Shown here: piece after piece, positions 51,018 through 59,584 of the stretch
Layout: each line of letters starts with the position of its first letter
Position numbering within the stretch: the first letter of the stretch is position 1
Assembly (NCBI GenBank): GCA_016703535.1
Contig: JADJBV010000001.1
Location: 4,516,001 to 4,580,000 of the forward strand
Source of the DNA: Deltaproteobacteria bacterium
Lineage (GTDB): Bacteria; Myxococcota; Kuafuiibacteriia; Kuafuiibacteriales; Kuafuiibacteriaceae
Length of the DNA: 64,000 nt
Direction of reading: 5' to 3'
The notes under the pieces: model-generated
The model's input: the letters and a program-made list of their open reading frames with translations, nothing else
Databases searched by the model: none
Told to the model about the DNA's origin: nothing
Program-made: the position numbers and the translations under genes

Positions 51018-51377
51018 TCACACGCCGTAGGTCTTCTTCAGGAGTTCGAGATCAGAGCTGCGCGCCAGCAGGCCGCCGCCGATCGACCCGTCCTTGCCCG
51101 GGACGAAGATCTTGTTCGCCTCAATCCGTAGATCTGAAGGTTTGCTCAACGGGTAACTCTTGAGGGTCATGCCAAAGAGGTTCTTCATCTCAACCCGATC
51201 CGGGTGCACCACCATCCACGGCTGAAGCAAAAAGCCGATCGAGGTCAGGGCGTTGATCAGGCCGATGCCGAGCAACATCCCCTTGCCGACGAACAAGCCC
51301 ACCATCAACACCATCGCGGCCCCGCCCAGGAAAATGCCGCCGAAGAGCGGGTTGTACCGTACGGGGATTGGCGCCAT
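51018..51377 (-). CDS. Small membrane protein with PH-like C-terminal part
   Basis: 119 residues. Two hydrophobic helices (I-F-L-G-G-A-A-M-V-L-M-V-G-L-F-V and L-L-G-I-G-L-I-N-A-L-T-S-I-G-F-L-L) are followed by a short beta-rich part (M-V-V-H-P-D-R-V-E-M-K-N-L-F-G). That beta part resembles the bacterial PH-like domains that follow paired membrane helices. No named family is recognised. ATG 51377 is preferred over 51413. Confidence 0.6.
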   Translation of the reverse strand: MAPIPVRYNPLFGGIFLGGAAMVLMVGLFVGKGMLLGIGLINALTSIGFLLQPWMVVHPDRVEMKNLFGMTLKSYPLSKPSDLRIEANKIFVPGKDGSIGGGLLARSSDLELLKKTYGV

Positions 51378-51437
51378 GGCGGGGACCATGCCCAACCGGA
51401 GCGGTCCCGGCAAGGTGTCGCCCCCAGCGGAGGATGC

Positions 51438-52079
51438 TCAGGCGCTGACTCGAGCCCGCTCTCGCTTCTTCTCGGCGATGTAGAGCGGCAACTCGTGCGT
51501 TATGGCAGCCGCGACGCTGGGTCGACGGCGGTGTCGCTCAGCGTAGGCGTTGAGGCCGGGGTACGGTTGGAGGTCGACCGGCGTCGCCTGGGCCCAGTTC
51601 AAGATGGTGACCAGGAAGGCATCGGCCACCGAAAACTCCGCGCCGACCAGCACCTCCCGCCCGGTCAGCCGGGCCTCGAGCACCGAAAGTCGCTGGGGGG
51701 CCTTCTTGAGGGCATAGGCCCGGGCGTGATCGTCGGCGCTGCGATCGAAGAACGGCGTGAAGACGGCCTTGTGGAGTTCAGTGCTGAGGAAGGCGAGCCA
51801 TTGCCGAAGTTCGGCCCTTGCCGAGCGAGCCTCGGGCATCCGCCCGGAGAGCTCGGCCAAGTACTCGAGCACCGCGAGGTTCTCCGTGATCACCTGTCCT
51901 TCGTCGGTCACCAGGGCGGGCACCAAACCCATCGGGTTGACCTTCAGGTAGTCGTCTCCCGCCGGCAGCGTGCTTTTGGTGCTGGGGCAGACCTCAACGT
52001 AGTCGGCCTCGAGGTTCAACTCGTGGAGGGCGATGCGGGTGGCCATAGAGCAGGCCAACGGTCCAAAATACAACTTCAT
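51438..52079 (-). CDS. Glutathione S-transferase
   Basis: 213 residues. An N-terminal thioredoxin-like domain (1-78) has L-Y-F-G-P-L-A-C-S-M-A-T-R-I-A-L and the substrate-binding N-P-M-G-L-V-P-A-L...E-N-L-A segment. A helical C-terminal domain shows F-S-V-A-D-A-F-L. It resembles the beta-class GST (Cys10 region), conjugating glutathione to electrophiles. Divergent from a LysR gene 81 bases away, which probably controls it. Confidence 0.93.
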   Translation of the reverse strand: MKLYFGPLACSMATRIALHELNLEADYVEVCPSTKSTLPAGDDYLKVNPMGLVPALVTDEGQVITENLAVLEYLAELSGRMPEARSARAELRQWLAFLSTELHKAVFTPFFDRSADDHARAYALKKAPQRLSVLEARLTGREVLVGAEFSVADAFLVTILNWAQATPVDLQPYPGLNAYAERHRRRPSVAAAITHELPLYIAEKKRERARVSA

Positions 52080-52124
52080 TGGTCAGGTTCTCCGTTCGGT
52101 CCACACTCTTCCACTGGCCATCGG

Positions 52125-52139
52125 ATGCGTCCAACGCAT
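52125..52139. promoter_or_regulatory. LysR-type operator candidate
   Basis: ATGCGT-CCA-ACGCAT is a perfect interrupted palindrome that also satisfies the T-N11-A LysR box. It sits in the 81-base region between the divergent GST and LysR genes, where LysR proteins normally bind. ATGCA elements near 52154-52168, around the LysR start, may be a second contact site. Confidence 0.6.
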
Positions 52140-52160
52140 TGATGGTCTATCATCGATGCA

Positions 52161-53063
52161 ATGGATGCATCTCTTCCCAACCCGACGCTCGAGGTCCGCG
52201 ACCTGCGCCTGGTCCTAGCGTTGGTCGAACACGGCAGCACGGCCAACGCGGGGCGGGTGTTGCACCTGGCGCAGCCTTCGGTCAGCCGCGCTCTGCTTTC
52301 CCTGGAGGAGCGCCTACAGGCCGAGCTGTTCACCCGCAACGCCCGGGGTCTGCAGCCCACCCCCACCGGCTCGCGGCTGGCCCGAGAGGCGAGGGCCTTG
52401 CTCACCTCCATGTCCTCCCTCGAGCGCGATCTGCGCGCGCCGGCCGCCTCCCCCCGCCGGGTCCGCCTGGTCTGTGAGTGCTACACCGCCTACCACTGGT
52501 TGCCGTCCACCTTGGCGGCACTGCAACCCAGCTTGCCGGAGCTGCGGCTCAAGCTGCAGGTTGAGCACACGACCGACCCGCTGGGGGCGCTGCAACGCGG
52601 AGAGATCGACGCGGCCTTGATCACCAGCCCCTGCCGCTCGAGCCCGGCCCTCAAGGTGCGCCCCTTGATGAGCGACGAGATCGTCTTTTTGTTGTCCCGC
52701 GCCCACCCCCTCGCCGCCCGACCGAACCTGACCCGGGAGGACCTCTTGGCGACGCCGCTCTTTACCCAACGGGCCCCCGAGGCCGAGGCCCGGTGGTTCC
52801 TGCGGGCGGTCTTCGGCAACAAGCGGCCGCGGCTCCGGGTCAACACGGTGCCCCTCACCGAGGCGATGGTGGATCTGGCCCGAGCCGGGATGGGCATCGC
52901 GATCTCCAGCGAGTGGGTGGTCCAGCCTTACCTCGGGCGCGGTGGCTTCGTGGCCAAACGCCTCGACAAGGGGCCGCTGCTCCGTCAATGGCGCTTCGCC
53001 TGGCGCCCCGAGTTGGGTGAGGTCGGTCCCCGCCTGTACCGGGCGCTCCGCGACAGCCTGTAG
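52161..53063 (+). CDS. LysR-family transcription regulator
   Basis: 300 residues. The N-terminal winged helix-turn-helix (12-70) is typical: L-V-E-H-G-S-T-A-N-A-G-R-V-L-H-L-A-Q-P-S-V-S-R-A-L. A periplasmic-binding-protein-like effector domain covers about 90-290. It is nearest by feel to MetR-like regulators, but the effector is unknown. Divergent from GST with a T-N11-A palindrome between them. Confidence 0.93.
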   Translation: MDASLPNPTLEVRDLRLVLALVEHGSTANAGRVLHLAQPSVSRALLSLEERLQAELFTRNARGLQPTPTGSRLAREARALLTSMSSLERDLRAPAASPRRVRLVCECYTAYHWLPSTLAALQPSLPELRLKLQVEHTTDPLGALQRGEIDAALITSPCRSSPALKVRPLMSDEIVFLLSRAHPLAARPNLTREDLLATPLFTQRAPEAEARWFLRAVFGNKRPRLRVNTVPLTEAMVDLARAGMGIAISSEWVVQPYLGRGGFVAKRLDKGPLLRQWRFAWRPELGEVGPRLYRALRDSL

Positions 53064-53067
53064 GGCC

Positions 53068-53532
53068 CTACTGCCAGAGGCGGATGTCGACCCGGCGATC
53101 GCTGGCGTGTTTTTTGGGATCGGGCGCGGCGTCTTGTTTGCCCAAAGACTGGTAGGCGATCCGCTCTTTGGCGACCCCGTGTTGGATCAAGTAGTCGCCC
53201 ACACTCTTGGCCCGGAAGAGGGCCAGCTGGTCGTTGTATTCGTCGGGTCCGGTGGGGTCGGTGTGGCCCACCAAGAGCAACTTCTCGTCGCGCAGCGGGC
53301 CGCTGACCAAACAGGTCGCCAACTGGTCGAGGTTCGCCTGACCACTTTTGATCTCGGCGGTGCCGAAGTGAAAGAAGGCCTTCAGCTCGGGGATGCTGCA
53401 CTTTTCGGCCACCACCGTCATCAGCTCGATCTCGCCCTCCCCCTCCTGGGCCTCCCCGTTGGGGCGGGGGTCCGGGGCGGCGGCGGTGGTCGCGCAGGAT
53501 GCCAAAAACAGGCACAGGCCGGCGGCTCGCAT
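53068..53532 (-). CDS. OmpA-domain lipoprotein
   Basis: 154 residues with lipobox L-A-S-C at about residue 13. An OmpA C-terminal peptidoglycan-binding domain (about 60-154) shows L-L-L-V-G-H-T-D-P-T-G and the closing S-D-R-R-V-D-I-R-L. It is Pal-like in layout, linking outer membrane to cell wall. ATG 53532 gives the proper signal peptide. Convergent with LysR, five bases apart. Confidence 0.9.
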   Translation of the reverse strand: MRAAGLCLFLASCATTAAAPDPRPNGEAQEGEGEIELMTVVAEKCSIPELKAFFHFGTAEIKSGQANLDQLATCLVSGPLRDEKLLLVGHTDPTGPDEYNDQLALFRAKSVGDYLIQHGVAKERIAYQSLGKQDAAPDPKKHASDRRVDIRLWQ

Positions 53533-53577
53533 CTTGGTCACCTTGATCCGGACCGGGTCGGGGCGCAAGCCAGCCTG

Positions 53578-55116
53578 CTACACCGGGATCACCGAACGGC
53601 GCTTGACCACCAAATCCCGCTCCTTGCGGGTGGCGTAGGAGAGGCGGCGGATCAGCTCGTCTCGCAGCCGGTCCCCGGGCACGATCGCGTCGATCACGTT
53701 TTCGCTGGCCAACTTGAGCAGGTCGACGTCCTTCCGGTACTCCTCGCGCAAGGCCTCCACGTAAGCCTCTCGTTCGGCCTCGGGCTTTTCGGCGATCTTG
53801 TTGGCGAAGACCGCGTTGACCGCCGCCTGGGGCCCCATCACCGCGATCGACGCGGAGGTCAGGGCGATGGTGGCGTCGGGTTCGAAGCCTGGGCCACACA
53901 TGGCGTAGAGACCCGCGCCGTAGGCCTTGCGCACCACCACACAAAACTTGGGCACGGTGGCCTCGCTGATCGCGTTGATCATCTTGGCGCCATGCCGAAT
54001 GATCCCTTGTTTTTCGACCTTGGAGCCGATCATGAACCCTGGCACGTCGGCCAAAAACACCAGCGGGATGTTGAAGGCGTCGCAGAGCCAGACGAAGCGG
54101 GCCGCCTTGTCGGCGCTGTCGACGAACAGCACCCCACCCTTCTGCTTGGGCTGGTTGGCCACGATGCCCACCACCTTGCCCTCCATCCGCGCGAAGCCGG
54201 TGATCAGCTCCTTGGCGAACCGCTCCTTCAGCTCGAAGAAGCTGCCGTCGTCGACCAGGGCCTCGATGACCCCCATCATGTCGAAGGGCTTGTTTTCGTT
54301 GTCGGGGATCAACGATGGGATGGGCTTGGCCTCGGCCGAGATCGGCAGCGGCTCGGCCCGGGGTGGATCGACCTCCCAATATTGGGGCATGTAGGAGAGG
54401 TAGTCCCGGGCCGCCTTGAGGGCCGAAGGTTCGTCTTTGGCGAGGAGATCGCCGCACCCCGACACCTCACAGTGCATCTTGGCGCCGCCCATCTCCTCCA
54501 GGGAGACGTCCTCGTTGATCACCATCTTGGCCATCCGCGGCGAGCCCAGGTACATGCTGGCGTTGCCCTTGACCATAAACACCTGGTCGCAGAAGGCCGG
54601 GATATAAGCGCCGCCCGCCGCCGACGGCCCAAACAACACGCAGAGCTGCGGCACAAAACCCGAGAGCTTGTTCTGCATGTGGAAGATGCGGCCGGCGTGG
54701 CGCCGCCCCGGGAACATCTCGACCTGGTCAGTGATCCGCGCCCCGGCGGAATCTACTAAATAGACGAGGGGCAATTTGTGCCGCAGGGCCTGCTCCTGGA
54801 TGCGCACGATCTTCTCGACCGTTCGAGCGCCCCAAGAGCCCGCCTTGATGGTCGAGTCGTTGGCCATGATCGCCACCGGCCGCCCGTGGATGTGGCCAAC
54901 GCCCGTGACCACCCCGTCGGCCGGCAGATCGCCCGCCAAAGCGTTGACCAAGAGGCCGTCCTCCACGAAGTTGGGGCGCTCAGGGTCGAGGAGCAGACGG
55001 ATCCGCTCCCGCACCGGCAACTTCCCGGTCTCGGCGTTCTTCTGGTGGTACTTCTCGGCGCCGCCCTTTTCGGCGGTGCGGGCGAGCTCGGCCAACTTCT
55101 GATCGTTGAGGGTCAC
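53578..55116 (-). CDS. Acyl-CoA carboxylase, carboxyltransferase (beta) subunit
   Basis: 512 residues with the two crotonase-like halves of biotin-dependent acyl-CoA carboxylases. Motifs are V-D-S-A-G-A-R-I, G-P-S-A-A-G-G-A-Y-I-P-A and, in the second half, L-A-D-V-P-G-F-M-I-G and K-A-Y-G-A-G-L-Y-A-M. L-E-E-M-G-G-A-K-M-H-C-E-V-S-G resembles the methylcrotonyl-CoA carboxylase type, but propionyl-CoA is also possible. No biotin carboxylase subunit is in the window. The start is GTG 55116. Confidence 0.92.
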   Translation of the reverse strand: MTLNDQKLAELARTAEKGGAEKYHQKNAETGKLPVRERIRLLLDPERPNFVEDGLLVNALAGDLPADGVVTGVGHIHGRPVAIMANDSTIKAGSWGARTVEKIVRIQEQALRHKLPLVYLVDSAGARITDQVEMFPGRRHAGRIFHMQNKLSGFVPQLCVLFGPSAAGGAYIPAFCDQVFMVKGNASMYLGSPRMAKMVINEDVSLEEMGGAKMHCEVSGCGDLLAKDEPSALKAARDYLSYMPQYWEVDPPRAEPLPISAEAKPIPSLIPDNENKPFDMMGVIEALVDDGSFFELKERFAKELITGFARMEGKVVGIVANQPKQKGGVLFVDSADKAARFVWLCDAFNIPLVFLADVPGFMIGSKVEKQGIIRHGAKMINAISEATVPKFCVVVRKAYGAGLYAMCGPGFEPDATIALTSASIAVMGPQAAVNAVFANKIAEKPEAEREAYVEALREEYRKDVDLLKLASENVIDAIVPGDRLRDELIRRLSYATRKERDLVVKRRSVIPV

Positions 55117-55172
55117 GGCCGGGGACCTAACAAAAGCGCGGGCCACGGTCGACCGAGAATCCGGGGCCCGGC

Positions 55173-55844
55173 TCAGAGGCTGCCCCCGACCAAGAGGGTC
55201 GGGATCACTGGAAGGTTGGCACTGGTGGTGTCGTAGAGGATCCCAAGCTGGATGGTGGCCGAGGCCGCCGTCACGGCCGCCACCTCGAGTCCCAAAGAGG
55301 CGTGGTAGAGGAGCGGCAGGCCAGGTTCGAGGCCACCTTTGGCCCAATACTGAGCGCCCGCGGTCAAGGTCACTTGCAGATCATCGGGGCCGACGCTCAC
55401 CAGCAGCCGCGGGTCGACGCCGGCGGTGCCGCCCAGTTCTCCGGGGGCGACGAACAACAGGGCGCGCGTCGACACCTCGGCGGCCAGGGCCAAGGCCCCC
55501 ACGTCCAGGAATGTGTAGCGGAGCCCCAAGGCGGCCTGATAGATGCCGAAGCCGAATCCCGAGGCCCCTCGAACCTGGAGCGTGAGGCGATCGGTGAGGC
55601 CGTACGCCCAGCGAAGGTCGAGGGTCGGGAGGATCAGATCGGCGGTGAGGTAAGCGCCCAGCGCCTGCCGGCCTTCGCCGGGTCCCTTGGCGGACAGCAC
55701 CAGCCGGTCCCGCCCTTCGGGGGTAGCGAGCGGAAGCTCAAGTTCGGCCCTGGCCTCGACAGGAGCCAGGTCGGCGGCCGACGCCGGACTGAGGTCGAAG
55801 GCGGCGAAGGCTGCGAAGAGGGTGAGGGGCATGATCGTCTTCAT
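55173..55844 (-). CDS. Predicted outer-membrane or periplasmic beta-barrel protein
   Basis: 223 residues with signal peptide (A-S-A near residue 25). Alternating beta-strands (L-T-L-Q-V-R-G-A-S-G-F-G-F-G-I-Y; A-A-L-G-L-R-Y-T-F) run to the end, as in small barrels. No family is recognised. ATG 55844 is preferred. The gene lies downstream of the 10-bp tandem repeat, which is about 90 bases from its start. Confidence 0.6.
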   Translation of the reverse strand: MKTIMPLTLFAAFAAFDLSPASAADLAPVEARAELELPLATPEGRDRLVLSAKGPGEGRQALGAYLTADLILPTLDLRWAYGLTDRLTLQVRGASGFGFGIYQAALGLRYTFLDVGALALAAEVSTRALLFVAPGELGGTAGVDPRLLVSVGPDDLQVTLTAGAQYWAKGGLEPGLPLLYHASLGLEVAAVTAASATIQLGILYDTTSANLPVIPTLLVGGSL

Positions 55845-55930
55845 GCCCGAACAGGATTGCGAGGCCCGTGCCACCCGCCTCGAACCGCGAGACCCCATGG
55901 GTCGACGGCCGCTTGCCCTAAATCCCGTCC

Positions 55931-55990
55931 GGATTCGTCCGGATTCGTCCGGATTCGTCCGGATTCGTCCGGATTCGTCCGGATTCGTCC
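55931..55990. repeat. 10-bp tandem repeat, six perfect copies
   Basis: GGATTCGTCC repeats six times without error, preceded by one degenerate unit (AATCCCGTCC). Junctions create the palindrome TCCGGA at every period, and each unit can fold as GGA-TTCG-TCC with a stable TTCG loop. The period of one helical turn puts every TCCGGA on the same DNA face. It may vary in copy number by slippage. Confidence 0.95.
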
Positions 55991-56061
55991 GGTGGCTCGG
56001 GAACGAACGGTGCGAACGGAGCCTCGGTAACAGATCTGACCGGGAGCCTGGGTGACACTAT

Positions 56062-56086
56062 CCGGTTTGAGGTTCTCTCAGACCGG
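56062..56086. promoter_or_regulatory. Imperfect 10-bp inverted repeat upstream of the MYXO-CTERM gene
   Basis: CCGGTTTGAG and CTCAGACCGG pair at nine of ten positions around a five-base loop, 119 bases before the start of the DUF11 gene. Regulator binding or an RNA hairpin are both possible. Confidence 0.35.
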
Positions 56087-56205
56087 GTGGAGCTCCCTGA
56101 AACCTGGGGGCAGGAGCACCCCACTACCATTTGGAGGCGGCATCGACGGGGATTCCGGGCCCTGGCAGCTTGGAGCCCCCTAACGGCCCCGGTTATGCTC
56201 CGCCG

Positions 56206-58032
56206 ATGCAGCTTAGGGCCACGCTCTTCACCTTCGTTGGGGTCCTGGCCACCTCCGCCCCGGCCAACGCGCAACTCAACTTGCGCCGCACCGAGGTGCT
56301 TCAAGGCTCGTACCGGACCATCGGCAACCTCCTGATCGACTGCCCGGGCGCCGGCTCGGGGACCTGCGACAACAACACGGCGATCATGGTCGCGGTTGAC
56401 GTCGATCAAGATCCGACCACCGCCATGTCCTCTTCGGCGGACCTGGATCTGCCGGCCGGCGCGGTGGTGCGCAGCGCGACCCTCTACCTCTCGGGCCAGG
56501 CGTACATCGACGCCCCGGGCAGCGCGGGTCCGGTCTGGATCCCCGCCGACCTGGTGGACTACCCGGTGAAGCTCTCGGGCCCCGGCGGTGGCTACACCAC
56601 GGTCTTGCCGGTCGAGGTCCAGTCCATCCTCACCTACGTGGGCTACCTGGCCCGCTACGACGTCACCCACCTGGTCAGCACGGGCGGCACCTACTTCGTG
56701 GCCGACGCCCTCTTGGCCCCTGCCAGCCACGCTTACAACCGCATCCTGAGCTGGACCCTGCTGGTCACCTATGAAGACGGGTCACCGCCCTTTTTGGTCA
56801 ACACCTACGACGGCGTGCTCAACTGCTTCAGCAACACCACGATCCTCAACTTGAGTGGGTTCCGCACGCCGAGCGCCACCGCCCCCACCGCGCTCATGTC
56901 CGCTTGGTCGGTCGACGGCCACGCCCAGTTCGCGGGCGAATCGATCCGGGTTGGCACCCTCTTGGCCAGCAACGCCCAGAACCCCAGCAACAACATCGGC
57001 AACAGCTCGGTCAGCGGCCCCAACGGCAACATCACCCGCACCCCCTCGACCTTCCGGGTGACGGAAGAGATGGACCTCGACACCTTCGTGGTCAGCGGCG
57101 CCTTTTCGCCGGGCCAGACCGACGTCGACGTGACCTTCACCTGCGGCACCCAAGAGGGCGTGGTCTATCACTTGGCGGTGTTGGGCGTGGACATCATCGC
57201 GCCCCAGCTATCAGTGACAAAAACTGTCATCGATCTCAACGGCGGGGAAGCGGTGGCCGGCGACGAGCTGCGCTACGAACTCCGAGCCCGGAACAACGGC
57301 GGCGATGACGCTGTGCAAGTTGTCTTGCGCGACCCGCTGCCAGCCGGCCTGGCCTATGTGCCCGGCTCCATCGAATACGGCGAACTCACCGCGGTCCCCA
57401 AGACGGACCAAGCCGGAGATGATGAGGCCGAGTGGAGCGGCGGGGCGCTGACGTTCCGCCTGGGGACCAACGCCAACGCCACCACCGGGGGCACCTTGGC
57501 GGTGGGACTCGAGGAGGTGGTGCACTTCCGAGCGATCATCGAGACCACCACCGCGGCCCGCCAGCTGATCAACCGCGCTTACCTCAGCGCCACCGGCGCC
57601 CAAGGGGGATCGGGTTCAACCTTGATCGAGGTCCAGTCGAGCACCGTGGGGGTCGCGGCCTTACCGTGTGAGGGCTTCAGCAACGGCCAGTGCCCCGACG
57701 CCGGCTTCCCGGAGGACGCGGCCGCACCCGCCGACGTCGGTTTCCCAGAGGACGCCACGGCCCCCAACGACGCTGGGATCGAGGACGACGCGAGCCTGGC
57801 CGATGTTGGGGCCCCGCAGCCCGACGTCGGGACCCCTCCCGACACCGGCGCCCGAGACAGCGGCGTCACCCCGGTGGACGCGGCGGTCGGGGTCGACACC
57901 GGCACCATGGACACCAAAAGCGACGAAGGTTGCGGCTGCAACAACACCGGGGACCCGGGACGCGGTGCAGGTACACACCTGCTGCTTGGCCTGTTGTTCA
58001 CCGCAGGTTGGGCGACCCGGCGCCGGCGTTGA
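56206..58032 (+). CDS. Secreted DUF11-domain protein with MYXO-CTERM anchor
   Basis: 608 residues, signal peptide ending A-N-A. The N-terminal ~350 residues are beta-rich with L-P-A-G-A-V-V-R-S-A-T-L-Y-L-S-G, similar in style to myxobacterial gliding-associated surface proteins such as AgmC. A DUF11-type domain covers about 345-480 (V-T-K-T-V-I-D-L-N-G-G; R-D-P-L-P-A-G-L). A D/A/P-V-G-rich linker follows. The end is a MYXO-CTERM-like tail: G-C-G-C-N-N, hydrophobic helix, R-R-R-R, expected to be processed by myxosortase. The palindrome lies at 57315. Confidence 0.8.
   Translation: MQLRATLFTFVGVLATSAPANAQLNLRRTEVLQGSYRTIGNLLIDCPGAGSGTCDNNTAIMVAVDVDQDPTTAMSSSADLDLPAGAVVRSATLYLSGQAYIDAPGSAGPVWIPADLVDYPVKLSGPGGGYTTVLPVEVQSILTYVGYLARYDVTHLVSTGGTYFVADALLAPASHAYNRILSWTLLVTYEDGSPPFLVNTYDGVLNCFSNTTILNLSGFRTPSATAPTALMSAWSVDGHAQFAGESIRVGTLLASNAQNPSNNIGNSSVSGPNGNITRTPSTFRVTEEMDLDTFVVSGAFSPGQTDVDVTFTCGTQEGVVYHLAVLGVDIIAPQLSVTKTVIDLNGGEAVAGDELRYELRARNNGGDDAVQVVLRDPLPAGLAYVPGSIEYGELTAVPKTDQAGDDEAEWSGGALTFRLGTNANATTGGTLAVGLEEVVHFRAIIETTTAARQLINRAYLSATGAQGGSGSTLIEVQSSTVGVAALPCEGFSNGQCPDAGFPEDAAAPADVGFPEDATAPNDAGIEDDASLADVGAPQPDVGTPPDTGARDSGVTPVDAAVGVDTGTMDTKSDEGCGCNNTGDPGRGAGTHLLLGLLFTAGWATRRRR
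57315..57328. repeat. GCAAG-N4-CTTGC palindrome, copy 8
   Basis: Spacer TTGT; within the DUF11 MYXO-CTERM gene (V-Q-V-V-L-R). Confidence 0.85.
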
Positions 58033-58051
58033 CCGGCGGCCCATCGGGGCT

Positions 58052-59050
58052 TCAGGGCCCGGTCCAAGGGATCGGCTGGCCGAGCTTCACCTTGCCCTGG
58101 AGGCCGGGCGAAACGACCACCTCACCGCTAGCGGTCACGATCACCACCTCGACCCCGGGCCGGGCCTTGATCAGGGCCAGGCCCGCCTCAGGGCCGAGCA
58201 CAAAAACGCTGGTGGAGAGGGCATCGGCGTCTTCGTTCCGAGGCGCAACGATGGTGACGCTGCGGCACTTGCGGGCCGGATAGCCGGTGGCCGGATCGAT
58301 CAGATGGTGGTATCGGACGCCGTCTTTGATCAGGGCGTGTTCGTAGTCGCCGCTGGTGGTGAAGGCGCTGTTCTCCAGCGCCAATACGGCGAAGTGCCGA
58401 GTCCCATCCCGCGGATCTTGGATCCCGGCGATCCACGGCCGCGCGCCCCTTCGCCCCGCCAGGTAAAGTTCGCCGCCAAACTTGACGAAGAAGTCCTCCA
58501 GGCCCCGGCTCCGGAGCAGGTCGACCACCCGATCGACGGCGTAGCCCTTGGCGATGCCGCCCAGGCCGAGCTTCATCCCGGGGCCGAGGCGCACCCGCTG
58601 GCGCTTCGGATCGAGCACGACCTTTCGGTAGTCGATGGCGCGGGCCCGGGCCTTGGCCTCCGCCTCGGTGGGGATCCGCGCTCGATCGGCGGCGTCGAAG
58701 CGCCACAAGCCCCACAACGAAGCAAAGGTGGGATCGAAGGCGCCGCCTGAGGCCTTGGACCAGCCGAGGGCTCGCTCCAACAAGCCGTAGGCCTCCGGAG
58801 AAAGCACCACCCCTTCGGTGGGTGCCGTGTTGAGCCGCCCGAAGGGAGAGTTCGGGCGCCACTCACTCAACTCGCTCTCCAGACGCTCGACCTCATTCCG
58901 AGCGGCGGTGAAGGCGGCCTCGGCCCCGGCCCGATCGACCTTGGGACCCAACACCACGTCGATCCGCAGTTCGGTGCCCATGGCCTGGGCCCGGCCTTCG
59001 TAGAGTTCGGGATCGGCGGCGAGCAGCAGGCCCAGCCAAGCCGAGATCAC
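58052..59050 (-). CDS. apbE: ApbE-type FAD:protein FMN transferase
   Basis: 332 residues with signal-like N-terminus. ApbE attaches FMN covalently to Thr or Ser of secreted or membrane flavoproteins. Motifs present are A-M-G-T-E-L, G-G-I-A-K-G-Y-A-V-D, T-S-G-D-Y-E and H-H-L-I-D-P-A-T-G-Y-P. The GTG start overlaps the thioredoxin-like gene stop by four bases. It is the last gene of the DUF4266-DUF3570-TlpA-ApbE cassette; its target here is unknown. Confidence 0.93.
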   Translation of the reverse strand: MISAWLGLLLAADPELYEGRAQAMGTELRIDVVLGPKVDRAGAEAAFTAARNEVERLESELSEWRPNSPFGRLNTAPTEGVVLSPEAYGLLERALGWSKASGGAFDPTFASLWGLWRFDAADRARIPTEAEAKARARAIDYRKVVLDPKRQRVRLGPGMKLGLGGIAKGYAVDRVVDLLRSRGLEDFFVKFGGELYLAGRRGARPWIAGIQDPRDGTRHFAVLALENSAFTTSGDYEHALIKDGVRYHHLIDPATGYPARKCRSVTIVAPRNEDADALSTSVFVLGPEAGLALIKARPGVEVVIVTASGEVVVSPGLQGKVKLGQPIPWTGP

Positions 59051-59565
59051 GGCGCGCCACTTTGGGCGAGGAGCGCCTGCACCTCGGCCTCGAGGCCCTC
59101 TTGGTCACTCGGCACGAAGCCGCGGTGGACCTTGCGTACCACCCCGTCCCGGCCCACCAGGTAGGTCGACGGCATCGTCGTGACCTCGAGCTGCTGAGCC
59201 AAACTCCCCTTTTGGTCGTGCACGATGAGGAAACGCACCGGGCGCTGGGCCAGGGCCGCCTTCATCGCCTCTTGGTGTTCGTCGACGCTGACCCCAATGA
59301 CGACCAACTGATCACCGTATTTGGCCTGAAGTTCGTCGAAGAAGGGCATCGCGGTTTTGCAGGGCTCACACCAAGAGGCCCAAAAATCCAGGATCACCGG
59401 CCGGCCTCGGTAGGACTTGAGGTCGACCGTGTCCCCGTGGGAATCGGGGAGGCTGAACTCCAAAGGGGTCGAGGCGGCGGCGCGGGTCACCGGCCCCGGG
59501 GACGATCCGGAAGCGCAAGCGACGCACCCGAGGAACAACGCAGAACACAACAGGGAACGAGCCAT
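59047..59565 (-). CDS. TlpA/ResA-type thioredoxin-fold lipoprotein
   Basis: 172 residues with a lipobox at about residue 14 (F-L-G-C) or 17 (V-A-C). The AhpC/TSA-like thioredoxin domain has the redox pair Cys66-x-x-Cys69 (W-C-E-P-C) and the cis-Pro in T-M-P-S-T-Y. It reduces disulfides in the periplasm, often for cytochrome or flavoprotein maturation. ATG 59565 is chosen over 59568. It lies within the DUF4266/DUF3570/ApbE cassette. Confidence 0.92.
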   Translation of the reverse strand: MARSLLCSALFLGCVACASGSSPGPVTRAAASTPLEFSLPDSHGDTVDLKSYRGRPVILDFWASWCEPCKTAMPFFDELQAKYGDQLVVIGVSVDEHQEAMKAALAQRPVRFLIVHDQKGSLAQQLEVTTMPSTYLVGRDGVVRKVHRGFVPSDQEGLEAEVQALLAQSGAP

Positions 59566-59584
59566 CACAAGATCCTCGCGGGAT

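Larger units (their letters stand above)
55845..56205. other. 361-base intergenic region between divergent genes
   Basis: No convincing coding frame. It holds six perfect copies of a 10-bp tandem repeat (55931-55990) and an imperfect 10-bp inverted repeat (56062-56086). It must contain promoters for the leftward barrel gene and the rightward MYXO-CTERM gene; no clear -10/-35 is visible. Confidence 0.7.

Noticed and set aside
55931..55990. CRISPR array
   Set aside because: The repeats are 10 bp with no spacers, and no cas gene is in the window.
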